This document shows positions 22,812 to 35,099 of a stretch of DNA of 64,000 nucleotides, piece after piece. The translations under genes and the position numbers were made by a program. The first letter of the stretch is position 1. Every line of letters begins with the position of its first letter. The notes beneath the pieces were generated by a model. The model ran no database searches and was not told where the DNA came from. It saw only the letters and a list, made by a program, of their open reading frames with translations. Source of the stretch: Welwitschia mirabilis (taxonomy: Eukaryota > Gnetophyta > Gnetopsida > Welwitschiales); NCBI GenBank assembly GCA_051453625.1, contig JBOZIK010000001.1, positions 19,185,681 through 19,249,680 of the forward strand. Reading direction: 5' to 3'.

Positions 22812-23560
22812 GGAATGGATGGGCAATCTAAGATTTCGTGAGTATCCACATGACAAATGTCTTAATAGAGAGTTAGAGTTATAGACTTAGAGTTAGCACC
22901 AAGAATTTTAATTTTTTTAGAAAGCTCATCTAACTTTTGGTTAACCTTAATGTTATCAATGATTTTAAAAATATTGATAGACTAGATAGTTTGTTGTAAT
23001 TTTATTAGTTTATTAGTTTTCTTCCAATTCTTAGAACTCTCAAATATGGTCTTAAGGAAATCCTAAGTTTCATCAATATCAAAATATAAAAAGCTTCCCC
23101 TACACATCATTTCTATAAGTTAGTTATGATTGGATGAAAGTCCTTTATAAAAAAAAACTTATAACTTTTCCTTGCTCAAAACCATGTTGTGGGCATTTAA
23201 GAAGTAGATCCATGAATGTCTCTGAGGTGTAGGAAAAGATTCTATTATTCTTGTATTGAGATTTCATAATTTCCCTTCTAATGATGTTGGTTTTGTGACT
23301 GGCGAAAGACTTTCTAATAAATGCTTGATTGAGTTCAACCCATGTGGAGATGAAAATAGACTTCTATATGTAAATCCAAGATTTTGACTTTTCTTTGAAA
23401 GAATAAAGAAATAAGATCATTCTTAGTGTATTGGATGTGTCTAGATGTTGATAAATTTTGGAAAGGACATACTTAAATTCTTTAAGATGTAAGTAGGAAT
23501 CTTCTCACTCTAAACCATAAAAGTGTGAAAGAAGTTGAATTAATTGTGATTTAAATTCTA
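22812..23560 (-). pseudogene. Element B gag
   Basis: Decayed minus-strand gag that is readable over most of its length: LLSHFYGLE.EDSYLHLKEF (about 23560-23500), WVELNQAFIRKSF and then FMDLLLKCPQHGFEQGK (about 23345-23165), followed by FFYKGLSSNH. The family reads F.DLL.KCPHHGF and FYNGL. The zinc-knuckle remnant DICHVDTHEILDCP lies at 22862-22812. Gag forms the particle and binds RNA. Stops and a frameshift make it non-functional. Confidence 0.88.
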
Positions 23561-24626
23561 TTCTTTTGGCATTTGAAGGTTAAATAATGCAAGAAGGTGT
23601 ACTAAACATTGAGGTTAAAGATATTTTTCAAAGTAAGTTTAGGTTGGTTTGGATGAAGGTTACTCCTATAGCCATTATGGCTTTATTAAAGTCTCTCTTA
23701 TGAATGACCTCTAGGATTTCTATCCATGTTGGATTTGAAAGGGATTCGATGTAATCTACCATTAGAGGTTCATTTCCAGTTCATAAAGCATAAGAAAATA
23801 GTTAAGAGAGGTTACATTTCTAGAAGCACACAATATATGAAAAGGTTCAAGATACCATAAAAGTGAATTTCAACAAAGATAAATATTGTTTGATGCAAAA
23901 TGCTAACGCACTGGTGAGGAAAGACAGTGGCACTAGTAAGATGGCATAAAAATGATTCAATACAAATGACAATTAGGGTTTTGGAAAAACTGATAGTCTA
24001 AGATATAAGATTGATTTTTCTAACTAATAGAGAAAGACTAAATAAGGGTTTCGAGAAAGATTAATGCAAAAATGAAAATATAATGCAATGCAATACAAGA
24101 AATGAAAATTACAACAATGAAAACTACATGTACTAAAGCAGTTACATGAGATTTTTTGATGATGTTCTTCTTCAATCAAGTATCTGTTAAGGAATTCATC
24201 TGGGATAGAGAAGAAAAGAAAGGATAGAAAAGGTAGTAGAAAGAGAAGATGGATATAAAAATGAATTTTTAAGTAATTTTTTAATGTATTTTATTTAGAA
24301 CTTCCAAAAGATTAGCCCTTGTAAAAAAATTTGATATATTATCTAGATAATATTTTATAAGAAAAAAAAGAGATAAGAAACAAAAATAAAAGAAAAAATA
24401 ATAAAACTAAAAGAAAAGAAAAATAAAAAGAAGTTATCAGACCAAGTTCCAATGATTAAGTAACCAACATTAATCCACTAGTGATAAAAGAAAAAAGAAA
24501 AAGGCACTGGAAAGGGATAAGTAAAAAAAAAAGAAATAAAATAAAAACAAAAGAAGAAAAAAGAACACCAAAAAGAATACAAAAAAGTAAATTCTATGCA
24601 TGTTCCACTATAGCTACTCTATCACT
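23561..24626 (-). other. Leader of element B between primer site and gag
   Basis: About 1 kb, purine-rich near 24340-24600, no gene. Its part near 23850 shows the uninterrupted version of the site where B later entered element A. Confidence 0.6.
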
Positions 24627-24645
24627 ATCCTTGGCAATAGCATCA
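24627..24645 (-). other. Primer-binding site of element B, decayed tRNA-Asp type
   Basis: The minus strand reads TGATGCTATTGCCAAGGAT, versus TGGCGCCGTTGCCGGGGAT expected; every difference but one is a transition. Six bases from the LTR. Confidence 0.75.
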
Positions 24646-24651
24646 AAAAGC

Positions 24652-25927
24652 TGCTCGCGGTGAATTTAACTATGCTTGTATCTATTGTTAATATATGGTA
24701 ATTCACAAAATTATCCTAGCAATACAAATTTTACATGGTCAAACCCAACTTTTACAAAAAATACAAGGACTTCCATTTGTAGTATAGCCCTAACGTTATT
24801 CTTTCTCAGAGATAGATGACAAAAGCTATTAGTAAAACAGGCACAATAGTAGAGAGTAGTAAAGAGTGAAATGATATTATAGATTTAGGAATAGGACATA
24901 GCATTAAAACTAACATAATAACTTCATTGAAAAGGGTAAGTACTTAAAATGAAAACATTTAGCTTTACTTCCAACTCATTTACAATGATATGATCCATTA
25001 TGACCATGAGTATTTCATTGGTCCAAGTTCAAGAATAATGGCATAATATCATCCATCATAGACATGAAGGTAATATAATAAAGTCACTTAGCCTTCATAA
25101 AAAGAATAAAATAAGTATGAAAAGTAGAAGTCTTCCAAGATTCATTAAATAAACATGCAAGTTATACAAGCTAGAATGTAAAAGAAAATCACCAAATTAG
25201 ATCTTAAGTATAATAAGTATGACATTTACAATTTGATATTAAATTAATGCATCAGGAACATGTAGTACTTTATTATTAGAATAAGTAAAGCATACAATCT
25301 AAAAATGTACTTATGCTAAACAAAAAAGCATCATGCTAGCTTATTAGCTATGCCATCCCTATAAGAGACTTAAAGAGAACTCATGACTAAATCTCCAATC
25401 TCCTTAAAATATCAAAATGAAGTAAATCCCTTCAAATGAAGTAAGGAAGGTTATTTATAGATCTGAATTAAGTTTCCTAAATAGGGTTTCTAAGGTCTAA
25501 TGGGGTTATTCTAAAGAATGCCCAAAGTATATAAAATAATTATTTAGTCATAGGGCCAAATTAAGGCTTTCTTCTTAGAAAATGTTCCTCATTCATCTTT
25601 TGTTTTTGGAAATGATGGAAATGAACTGTTTGCATTAAGCAGACTTAGGAACATAAGATTGGTACAATTTTACTCCAAGAAACTAGTGTTATCATGCCTA
25701 GAACCAGCACCTCTACCAATTATGCTCAACACAGCTTCATCTCCTACCGTAATTCTCCTCATGTCGTACTTATTCTACAAAATAATAGTGTTTAGGCATA
25801 TTGATAGTAAAATAGGATTTTCATGGTCTTAAGTGAAAGAAATGCATAAAATTGTCATGAGAATTAATTTGACTTACTAAGAAAACCTTACTTCCTTAAT
25901 ATAAATATCAAATTTTGAGTGTTATCA
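24652..25927 (-). repeat. 5' LTR of element B
   Basis: About 1.28 kb, starting TGATAACACTC on the minus strand at 25927 and ending CA at 24652. It pairs with 9658-10923 and is related to 26874-28100 and 1176-2473. Confidence 0.9.
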
Positions 25928-25932
25928 ACAAG
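25928..25932. repeat. Target-site duplication of element B, right copy (acaag)
   Basis: Matches gcaag at 9653-9657 with one G/A transition. Confidence 0.75.
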
Positions 25933-26848
25933 ATATTTTAAAAGTTAAGATATGTCAAGAACATAAGTTTCATAAGATTTTAGAATATTTCTTAAGGGAA
26001 ACATAAAGGCTTCACTTAGGTAGGTTGGTGGTGCTAGCATTTCATAGGAATAAAGCACAAGAAGAACATGAGGTAAAAATGAGGAAAAAAAATATATTGA
26101 TGAAACTAACATGTAAATGTGGAAAAGTAACAAAGTTTGGAATATGTAGGATGAAATTCAAAAAATATAAAATGTAGTAAATCATAGGGGAATAAATGTA
26201 ATGCAATGTAGAAATTTAAAAATAATGCAGTATGAAAAGTAAAGATGAAATGCAAAAAGAAAAGTAGAAAGAAGTTAGAATTCTTCAATGTATTCAATGT
26301 CTTCAAAACCTATGAGATGGAGGAAAAGAGAAAAGGGGGAAAAAAGATGAAAATAAGAAATACCTACACAAGTATATTAGCCCTACACAAAAATTAATAT
26401 ATTTATGAAAACATTAAAGCTAAATAACACTTATAGCAAAAGAAAAGAGGATCAATTTGGATACCACAAAAGATGGACTACTCACTAGAGATGTATTTTA
26501 AATGTAAAAGAACCAGAAGAGGACTAGTATAAGAAAAATTAAAAAAAAATGCTAGAAATGTAAATTACTAAAAAGAAAATGTTAAAATAAAAATAACTAA
26601 AAATAAAAAGAAGAATACAAATAAAAGGGCACTATAATGGGACTAGTATAAAAAGAAAGAAACAGAAAAAGGATTAGTTTAGGTTTTACTAAAAGAGAAA
26701 TAGTACCATCTACTAAAAAAAAATAAAAATAAAATAATAAAGAAAAGATCAATGGAAATGGGCTAATATGAAATAAATGAAAAGAACAGAAAGAAAAAGG
26801 AACAAAAATGAAAATCTATGCATGTTCCACTGTAGCTATCATGTCATT
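25933..26848 (-). mobile_element. Element A leader (5' part of body, displaced by B)
   Basis: Purine-rich leader on the minus strand. Directly next to B it reads agatattttaaaag, which corresponds to agataccataaaag inside B (about 23854) and continues the A sequence that stops at 9657. No gene; short open frames on the minus strand here are low-complexity. Confidence 0.75.
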
Positions 26849-26867
26849 ATTCCTAGCAATAATGTCA
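26849..26867 (-). other. Primer-binding site of element A, decayed tRNA-Asp type
   Basis: The minus strand reads TGACATTATTGCTAGGAAT; compare TGGCGCCGTTGCCGGGGAT. Same distance from the LTR as in B. Confidence 0.7.
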
Positions 26868-26873
26868 AAAAAC

Positions 26874-28100
26874 TATTGTAATAAAGTTTTTGCTACAATT
26901 TGTATCAATGTAAATGTTATAAGTATGAGATTCATTCTAAGATATAAATCTAGCTGAAATAAAAACCCAAATTTTACCAATAAAACTAGGAATTTCATTT
27001 GAAGTATAACCCCAGTGTTGTTCTTTCCAGGAGATAAATGCAATAACAAAAGCAGTAAAGCCTTATACAAACCAGATCTATAACTATCATGGAATGATTT
27101 TGTATTGTAAGGTCATAAAGAGGAAATGTGTTATTAACCAAATAGAGTGAGCTAGGGATGAGTCATAACCTCAAGATCTACATGGACATAATAATAATGA
27201 CTAAAATCTTTAATAAAAATAAACATGTTCTATAGTTATTTCAAAAGAAAAATATTAAAAATTCATAAAATCTCAAGCTTGGGTGAAGACTCTAAGTCAC
27301 TTTACCTCTCATATCCTAATTTAAAATCACACAAAGTAGAATATTATTCCCAAATAACATAAAATAATACTAAATCAAAAACTATGATTAACACAAAAGA
27401 TTCACCTATAAATATAGAAATTCTTATGAATGCTCCAATCCTTATTAAGCATTATAAGCATGGAAAATTGCACATCTAAAATTAGGAAATTAGATTGAAA
27501 TAAAATCTAGTTTTAATTACATTAATTGGAACAAGTTTTACATTAAATTAATATTTATATCAAACTAAAAATGTTAGGCTAGATTTAAAAGGCTAACTCC
27601 TCCATAATGCAAAAGCTTAGAAGCTAGACATGTTAAGTGCTCTCACAATAATTTATAAAAATTGATGATGCATCAACCAATCTAAAAGTAAGGGAAATAA
27701 TGCCTTTTATACATGAAATTTAGGATTAAGAAAAGGGTTTCATAAATTTGTGCAGAATTTAGTCTCTTCAAATCTAGTCACCAACAAGCTCAATTAACTT
27801 AATAGCTAAAGATGATTCTAGAATGTAAAAGAGGAGGTGTGTTGTGCAACTTTATTAGTTCCACCATTAGGTATACTGACATCGGTAGTCTCTTGAGGAG
27901 TCAACTCTCTAACTTCTAAAAAAATGCTCCTCAGCCTACTAATAACTTGTAAAATAATAGTGCGAAGGTCAAATATCAATAAATTAGGGTTTAATTAGCA
28001 TTGATAATACTAAATGCATAAGAACATGAAAAAGATAGACTAATCATGCTAAATTAACCTTAGTAATTTAAAATAAATGTTAATTTTTTTTATTTTAACA
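26874..28100 (-). repeat. 5' LTR of element A
   Basis: About 1.2 kb related to the B LTRs over its length (for example 26985-27060 against 24760-24840, and 28005-28100 against 25830-25927). The outer edge on the minus strand is TGTTAAAATAA. It has diverged more than the two B LTRs have from each other, which fits A being the older element. Confidence 0.75.
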
Positions 28101-31100
28101 ACTTGTATATTCTAATCTTACTTCTCTTCATATCTTTCAAACTTCTCAAAGTGACTATGACCTTTAGAGTTGGAAGAATGTTCATAATTATATGCATGCC
28201 AATTTCATTAAGCATTTTTGTTTTAAAAATAATTAATCTCCTTATAGGTAAATAATATTTGGCATGTCTAACTCTCAAAGGACTTTTGGAAGATTTTATT
28301 ATCCTATAATTGAAAGCTTTCTGACTCTTTTTGGTTGGTTACTTATCCATAATGAGCTTCCCCTTAGTGGTAGACTTTATCATTTTGCAAGTTCTATGCC
28401 CATCTATTCTTACTATGGCATAGAAAAGTGTCTTCTCCACATTGTATAGTCTTAGTAGGTAGCTTCTTCTACTTAGGAATGGGATAGTTACTCTTTGGGA
28501 TGGCATTACAATTATAAGATCTTAACTCTTATTAACATTAGTGAGCCTAGTAATGCTTTACAATGATAAAAATTATCTTTAATTCATTGAAGGATTTTAT
28601 TTGAACTATGGAAGTTCTAGAACAAAGGCATTTTCAATAATGATACCTTCAACTCTTTTCCTTCCTCTTTCAAGCATGCTATTGTTCATAGTATCAAGCT
28701 TTAAATTCGATGTGATTTTCCTCCTTTCACTCTAGAACTTCATAAATAGAGCTCTTTACTTATTTGAGATCTTAATTGACTAGAGTTATAATCTTTCTCT
28801 TATTTGTTTGAAATTTGGAAAAGCCTTTTAACGAAAGAAAGTTTAAAGTTACATCATCATCATGCTATTATAATTTAAAAAAAGGATAATAAAACAAACC
28901 TTTAAGAAAAATTATATTATTATTAGGGTTCAAAAGATTTAATGTTAATATTCCTTTGTAATTTTAAATAAAAAATGCATTTTTCCTTCTACTCATTTGA
29001 TAAATTTTTTCATAATGTTTGTAAAGTTAAATATCTAAGTTATCAAATGCACAGGGATAGAATTCTTACCTAGTATTATTTTTATAACTATGAGCTTAAA
29101 ATGTATAAAACTAATAATTTAAGATAATTAAAATGTAATTAATGAGAGGAAAATTTTTCACTTAAAAGTTTTCTATAATGGATAATGAGGCATTACTACG
29201 ACTTCATGCATATTGGAAGAGGGTATGTCGATGTTAAAAAAATGCTTACCATACTTGATTGGAGTAATGAATGGTTTCTAGAATGGAATTCATTTATAGA
29301 AAAAAATGTTTATAGAATTTTAGTGATGAGATGATGGATAATGATATGTAGCCCATTATGATCCTAAGTTATTGCTTTTTATACAATATCCCATTTGAAG
29401 TTTTAATGCATTTTCTTATAACCTCTTAATACCAAACAATTATAATTGTAAATTTTAAGAAAATAATATTATATTATGGTGACCTTAAATTGGGGGAAAA
29501 GAGTTATAAATAACAATTGTGATAGGCTTGTATTAATAATCAAGTTATACATAATATAAAAAATATCATCTTTTATAAGATAATAATGCTACTTATTAAA
29601 TGACATAAGTATTACTTAATATACTCTTATAAATAATTCTTATAGAAGATATTTTTTATTAATTTTCCACCTTATAAATTCATCTTCTTATGGCTCATGT
29701 GGGCGTGGATGAGGGGATATTTACAAGTTTCAAGAAGGAAAGATATTTCAAGACATCTATTTATTAATGGAACTTTTGAAATATTATAGCTTTTGTAAAA
29801 GTGTTACCTTTATACATTTTGTGTTTTCTCTGGAAATTTGAAAATATTAAAACTTATTAACTAGAAGTTTGAAATATTAAAACTTTAGGGAAAAAAATCT
29901 TTAGCACTCATGTTCTTTAAAGCCTTGTTATCTTTTTATACAACACTAGTGTAATCATTTCCATATGTTTTTTTTACTAGATCATTTCAAAGATTCTCAT
30001 GTTATTAATGTGAATTTTATTTTTACATTATAATCTTGATTAATTATTAGTTACATATTAATTAAGTATCTATTAACTATATACACTAATTAATATATTA
30101 ACTATTTACCAATTATATCTATTACTTTAAGTTACATCTTGGCATATTTCTTTCTTGATCTTTTACACTTTTTTGTGATGTTAATGCTTGCATAGCCATA
30201 AACACTGGTGTCTCCATTTTCTTCTACTTAATGTTAGTTTTTTAAGGTTATCCTTTGGCTTCTTTCTTATTCATCATTATAGCAGAATATCTATGCCATA
30301 ATATTCAGAAAGATAACATTCATGATTTAATTCAAGGAATTCAAATGTAATAAAACCAAATGTAGCTTATTATTATGCACTTTTTAGATGATTTTTTTCT
30401 GTTCATTAGGAATAAATTAAATATTTCAATAGATTACTTTTTAGGCTTCAATAATATTATGCTTTTTCAAGCTCTAGCATCAATTGGGATAAATATTTAG
30501 TTTAAAAAACTCATCTTGGCATTTTAATAAATCTTAAAAAATCCTATGTAAAAATGATAATTTCAAAGTTTTAGAGATACCTCTTTCTCGTAGAAATACT
30601 AATTTCTTGTCTTTGAAGGGAGGCGATTAATAAAATTCAAAAAATAATTAATAAGTGAAACATTAAAAAACTCTTCTTTCTATGCAAATTTTTAGTTTAC
30701 AAGAATGTCGTAGTTGCAAAATATGTGTATTACACTTCTTGTGTGGCTTCTTCTAGATTTTATTTTCAAACGATTAGAGCTATCTCTTGAGATTGTATGT
30801 AAACAACTAATAGTAACCATAAAGCATTTAATAAAGTTTCTTAGTAATATCATTCTTTATTTAAACACAATGTTGATTTAAGACTAATTGATATTTGCAA
30901 TCAAGCTCAATCTATGTAAAAAAAATGGATTACTAACATATTTAATAGTGCCAATCCTTTTTTTAGCTATTGCTCAAAGGTCTTATACATTTTTGTCCTA
31001 AGTCTTGATGTTACTAATAAGATAGCTATTAACTAGAGTTTTCTTCAAGTCCTATTAAAATTTCTAAAACACATGATTTCTAAAGCATATGGAGATATTC

Positions 31101-31497
31101 ATAAAAAAATTTTCATATTTCAACAAGAATAGAATTATGATATCAAAAGAATGCTTATGATTCATTAGTTCTTAATGGCTTCCAATGTCTCTAGCATTCT
31201 TAGGAGGGCAAAATCCTTGGTTATCAAAAAGATGATTTACTAATGAAGTTAGTTCTTTGATGGACATTAGAATTTATAATAGCTAGGTTAGTTGGGATGA
31301 TTTTGATGCTTTATATAGATCATCCCCAGAATGCATCAAGTTTTTATTTTAATTACTCAAAGCCTCTAGTGATTTAAATAATCTAAGAAAAGGTCTTTGG
31401 TGGAAGGATGACTAAAATTTAATCCCTTAAAACATAGAAAAATCTTATATCCTCCTTAGTCATAGATTGATATCATTTGATTATACAATAAGAAATT
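28101..31497. other. No recognisable feature
   Basis: 3.4 kb of AT-rich DNA with stops in all frames. Short open frames near 28090-28450 overlap each other on both strands and show no domain. No repeat partner was seen in the window. Confidence 0.5.
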
Positions 31498-31565
31498 AAA
31501 AACAAAGAACATAGAACACCAATGGCTTCTTAAAAACAAAGAACATAGAACACCAATGGCTTCTT
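31498..31565. repeat. Exact 34-bp tandem duplication
   Basis: Two identical units (31498-31531 and 31532-31565), each containing aaagaacatagaacacc. It lies at the outer edge of the 3' LTR of element F. Confidence 0.97.
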
Positions 31566-32772
31566 TAGTCAATCACAAATTTATTGCAAAACACACACAC
31601 ATACTAGTATAGATAAGAGTGAACCCAAATGTCATAATCCATCAAAGGAACTAGGCTCAAAGCTAGAGAATTAATTTTCATGAAGTATGTTTAGTATTTT
31701 TCTTTTAGGTTCAATAATGAAAAGTACAATGCATGAAAATTAAACACACTATGCAATGCAAATGAAGTCTACTCTAAACACAATATCTATCTGACTACCA
31801 AATCTCTATCATCAAGATCATCCCTGCATAACCTAGATCAATCAAGGAAACTGTCACTAACCCTAACCAATCTAGGCTATTAAGTACATCAAACAGAATA
31901 TGGAAAACATGAAATGATTAAGCTAGAAAATATAAAATGCAATGCAATGAAATTTCTAAGCTAACAGTTTCAACCTTGACAAATGTTACCTTTGATGATC
32001 TATATCAACTATGAAACCATCACAAAATAATAACCAACATAAACCATAAGGAACATGCACATGAATAAAACTAAAAGCATATTTTTATTATTCATCGAAT
32101 CAACATCTTATTATAAAGTAAAAGCACCTCAATGAAGGAGAAACAGCCCAATACTAAGGAAGACTCCTCTCTGTAACTAACAGATGGACGTCTTGCCCTT
32201 CGATCTCTTATCATGAGATTTTTAGGTATCAAAGAAGATAAGCTTAAAGTGAGGGTAAAGGAGGTATTTATTACAATAAAAGTACTCTAAAAACAGTAAA
32301 TCTAATAACACAATAAAAACCCTAACAATGCATAGAAGGTGTATAACACATTACACAAGTTAGATAAAGTTTGGTACGTTGATTAAAAATAGTGATCATC
32401 CTATCTGTCATCCAAACAATGGTGGAGACAATGTCATGTCAAGAGAGGTTCCATATTATCTTTCATGTCGGTTCAATCATCATCTTTATCATCATGTAAG
32501 TGGTATTATTCATACTATTGTCTAATGATAAAGGGGACAATAGTCCTTTTCAAGATCTTTATAAGCTAAATCAGCCTTGCAAATCATTAATTTCTCTCTA
32601 GAATGTGAAGTATCAAAAATCATCCAAAATGTGTTTAAATGTGCTAGTAATTGTGCATTTTCATGATTTTCTCCTTAAATCTCAATAATCATTGTTTTCT
32701 ACTTAAACCTGACTAAATGTCCTACAAAACTACTCAAAATACCTCATCAAAAACATATGATTTGGCATTGCA
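31523..32772 (-). repeat. 3' LTR of element F
   Basis: About 1.25 kb colinear with 42862-44097 (shared: 'aagctagagaatt', 'agtatttttcttttagg', 'aatatggaaaacatg', 'gaagactcctctctg'). Preceded on the minus strand by a polypurine tract. Confidence 0.88.
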
Positions 32773-32795
32773 ACATAGCCCTCCACTTAGTCTTA
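32773..32795 (-). other. Polypurine tract of element F
   Basis: The minus strand contains AAGTGGAGGGCTATGT immediately before the LTR start TGCAATGCC. Confidence 0.7.
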
Positions 32796-33550
32796 TCAGT
32801 CCCTAAAAAGTTGATGAATAACTATAATTGTAAGCCAAATTAACTCAAATAATCACTAATTAGGGATATGTAAATCAAGTCCACAAATTTCATTATGTAG
32901 GATCAAATCACATAATTAAATAACTAAATGTTTTATCTTAGCAAATAATGTGACCATGATATCATTCATAATGTTGTCAGAATGATTATGGGGATGATTA
33001 GACTTTTAAAAATAAAACTATAAAATCACATGCCTACAAGTATGCTCACCAGAAAAGAAGATTAGAAATACTTAACAATGCATTAGCCCCCTATTTAAAA
33101 CATTTGACACATTAAAGAAATACAAATTTGAATGTCATAATAAAAAGAATCATCATAAGATGTAATCATAATCACTTAGATAAATGATGTGCATGTATAA
33201 TAAAAAAAAGTAATAACTCAAAAGTGATATTCATAAATTAAACATTAAGGTTTTAAGCACAATCTACAAAGAAAAAAGATATTAAAAACAAATAATTATA
33301 ACATTATTCCCTTCATTCCACATCTCATGAATTTCTTGGAATATCCCCACAAGAAAATAGATTGCAAGTATTCTACTATCAAGTACATGGTTTAGTAAAC
33401 AATATCAATAATGAATATCATTCAAATAATAAGCAATCGGAATTGGATTAGTATACTACAGATATGTATCATGAAATTTTAAAAATGAACTCAAAATTTT
33501 TTTTAGAATTTCAAAATATCTCAAAACATATATCCTACTCTCCTTCAACC
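32796..33550 (-). other. 3' untranslated part of element F
   Basis: AT-rich; no frame or repeat recognised. Confidence 0.45.
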
Positions 33551-33556
33551 ACCTAA

Positions 33557-33592
33557 ACCCCTTCCCCCCCCACCCCACCCCACCCCACCCCC
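33557..33592. repeat. C-rich tract, (CCCCA)n-like
   Basis: Plus-strand C runs separated by single A; the minus strand has at least five runs of four or more G, a potential G-quadruplex. It stands out in DNA that is otherwise AT-rich. Confidence 0.95.
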
Positions 33593-33756
33593 AAGGTGAT
33601 TAAAATACATCTCATATTGCATTAATGTAAGAGGGAAAAATATGAAAACATAAATAAGTACAAGTAAGCAAAATAGGTGGGACTAGAAATAGTATCTTAT
33701 ACATGAAAAGTAGGGTCTGAAAAAGTTGGAAAAAGATAAAATAGAAAAGTGATGTA

Positions 33757-34874
33757 CCTCAAAAAATATCAATGCATCATCCTGCCTGGTCACCTGGATG
33801 ACAAGGTGGATGACAAGGTTTTCAAAATACTTAGAAAAATTGAAGTTTCAGTAGAATAAGTTAGGATCAAATAGCATCAGGTCGGTTTCAAAAAGTTATC
33901 AAAAAGTTTACAAGATGGAAAATAACTAAGAATAATGATGAATGAGGCATGATAAAGGAGGTGAATTTTGAAAAGAACTTAAGGTAAGAGAAAGAGGTGT
34001 CAGAATATAGTAATAATAATGCACCAAGTTAAAGAAATTGTGAAATACACCATGAACCCACAATCATTGGATATTAAAGACCTAAACCCAAAAAGAAACT
34101 AAAAGAATAGATGGGAAAAATTATCATCATAAACCAAAGAATCATTATTTGCTTAAAATAAAATTAACTCCTATAAAGAAAAACTACAAGTGAAAATAAA
34201 ATTCAATAAGAAAAACTACTAAATGATTAAGTCCTATGTATTTGAGATGAAAAAGTATAGAAATAGCTTTAAAATATTAAATAAAATATCTAAGAAAAAC
34301 AAAACAGATATAGACAATTAGGAACATAAAGAAGATTTGGTGCCTACCCTAAATTCCAATCTAGTAAACTCTCATGAAAGAAATCATAAAACAACCTTAC
34401 TAATGATGCATGACATAATACAAAAACTTTATAAAGTACCACTCGAATAGGTAGTGATTATAATGATGCTAAGTAACTAATGTTTTCAAATAATGAATGA
34501 TAAGATCAAAAGCTACTAAAAAATGGACTCACCTTCTAACACTCCAAAACACACCTAAATCTATAAAAGTGAAATGATTATGTGAGAATACTGTAAGCTC
34601 ATTACGTCTAGAAAATAAGTAATGCCTCTGATAATATTAGGAACACCACTAATCCCATAGCCTTGAAGTATTTATTATTATTCCATGATGGCGGAAGTAC
34701 AACCACAATCAGAGAAGTAAGAACCCATGAAGCATGGCCAACTCATCCCCCAGTGGAGTTCCCATAGCTACCAACACTACGAAAGGTCCTTCTTAGGAAA
34801 ATTTACCCTGGTGTGATAGGACATAATGTGACCATGTATTTAGCATAGAAATAATGGATCATGGCCATTATTCT

Positions 34875-34927
<53 letters not shown>

Positions 34928-34935
34928 CTATATGT
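33757..34935. repeat. Direct repeat H, copy 1
   Basis: About 1.15 kb matching 36640-37735 (for example 'atgcctctgataatattagg' versus 'atgcctctgatgatatcaag', and 'aagtcctatgta' versus 'aggtcctatgta'). Possibly LTRs of a small element nested in F; no primer site could be identified because copy 1 ends in a microsatellite and gap. Confidence 0.7.
34874..34927. repeat. (CT)n(TA)n microsatellite
   Basis: A CT run of about 28 bases passes straight into a TA run of about 26 bases, just before an assembly gap. Confidence 0.97.
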
Positions 34936-35035
34936 NNNNNNNNNNNNNNNNNNNNNNNNNNNNNNNNNNNNNNNNNNNNNNNNNNNNNNNNNNNNNNNNN
35001 NNNNNNNNNNNNNNNNNNNNNNNNNNNNNNNNNNN
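34936..35035. other. Assembly gap, 100 N
   Basis: Exactly 100 N next to a microsatellite, a typical assembly break. Confidence 0.99.
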
Positions 35036-35099
35036 AGTACCTATATATTAATTTCTTGTAAATAGTAAGCTGAAGTATAAATGTACATAAGGCACTACT

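Larger units (their letters stand above)
9658..25927 (-). mobile_element. Ty3/gypsy element B (Athila/Tat type, non-autonomous), split by a copia element
   Basis: Complete minus-strand LTR element: 5' LTR 25927-24652, tRNA-Asp-like primer site, leader, gag (23560-22812), protease (22081-21600), short pol linker, module X, extra ORF (14595-13530), duplicated X/Y modules, a G-rich pre-LTR segment (minus strand of 11121-11159: GAGGATAAAG...GTGGGAGGAA), polypurine tract, 3' LTR (10923-9658). About 11.3 kb without the nested 5.0-kb copia element. There is no reverse transcriptase, RNase H or integrase, so it needed these in trans. It inserted into element A, giving a 5-bp target duplication. Confidence 0.88.

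Noticed and set aside
24481-24663. Lys-rich 60-codon plus-strand frame
   Set aside because: It lies in the purine-rich leader of element B and ends in the primer site; low-complexity chance frame.
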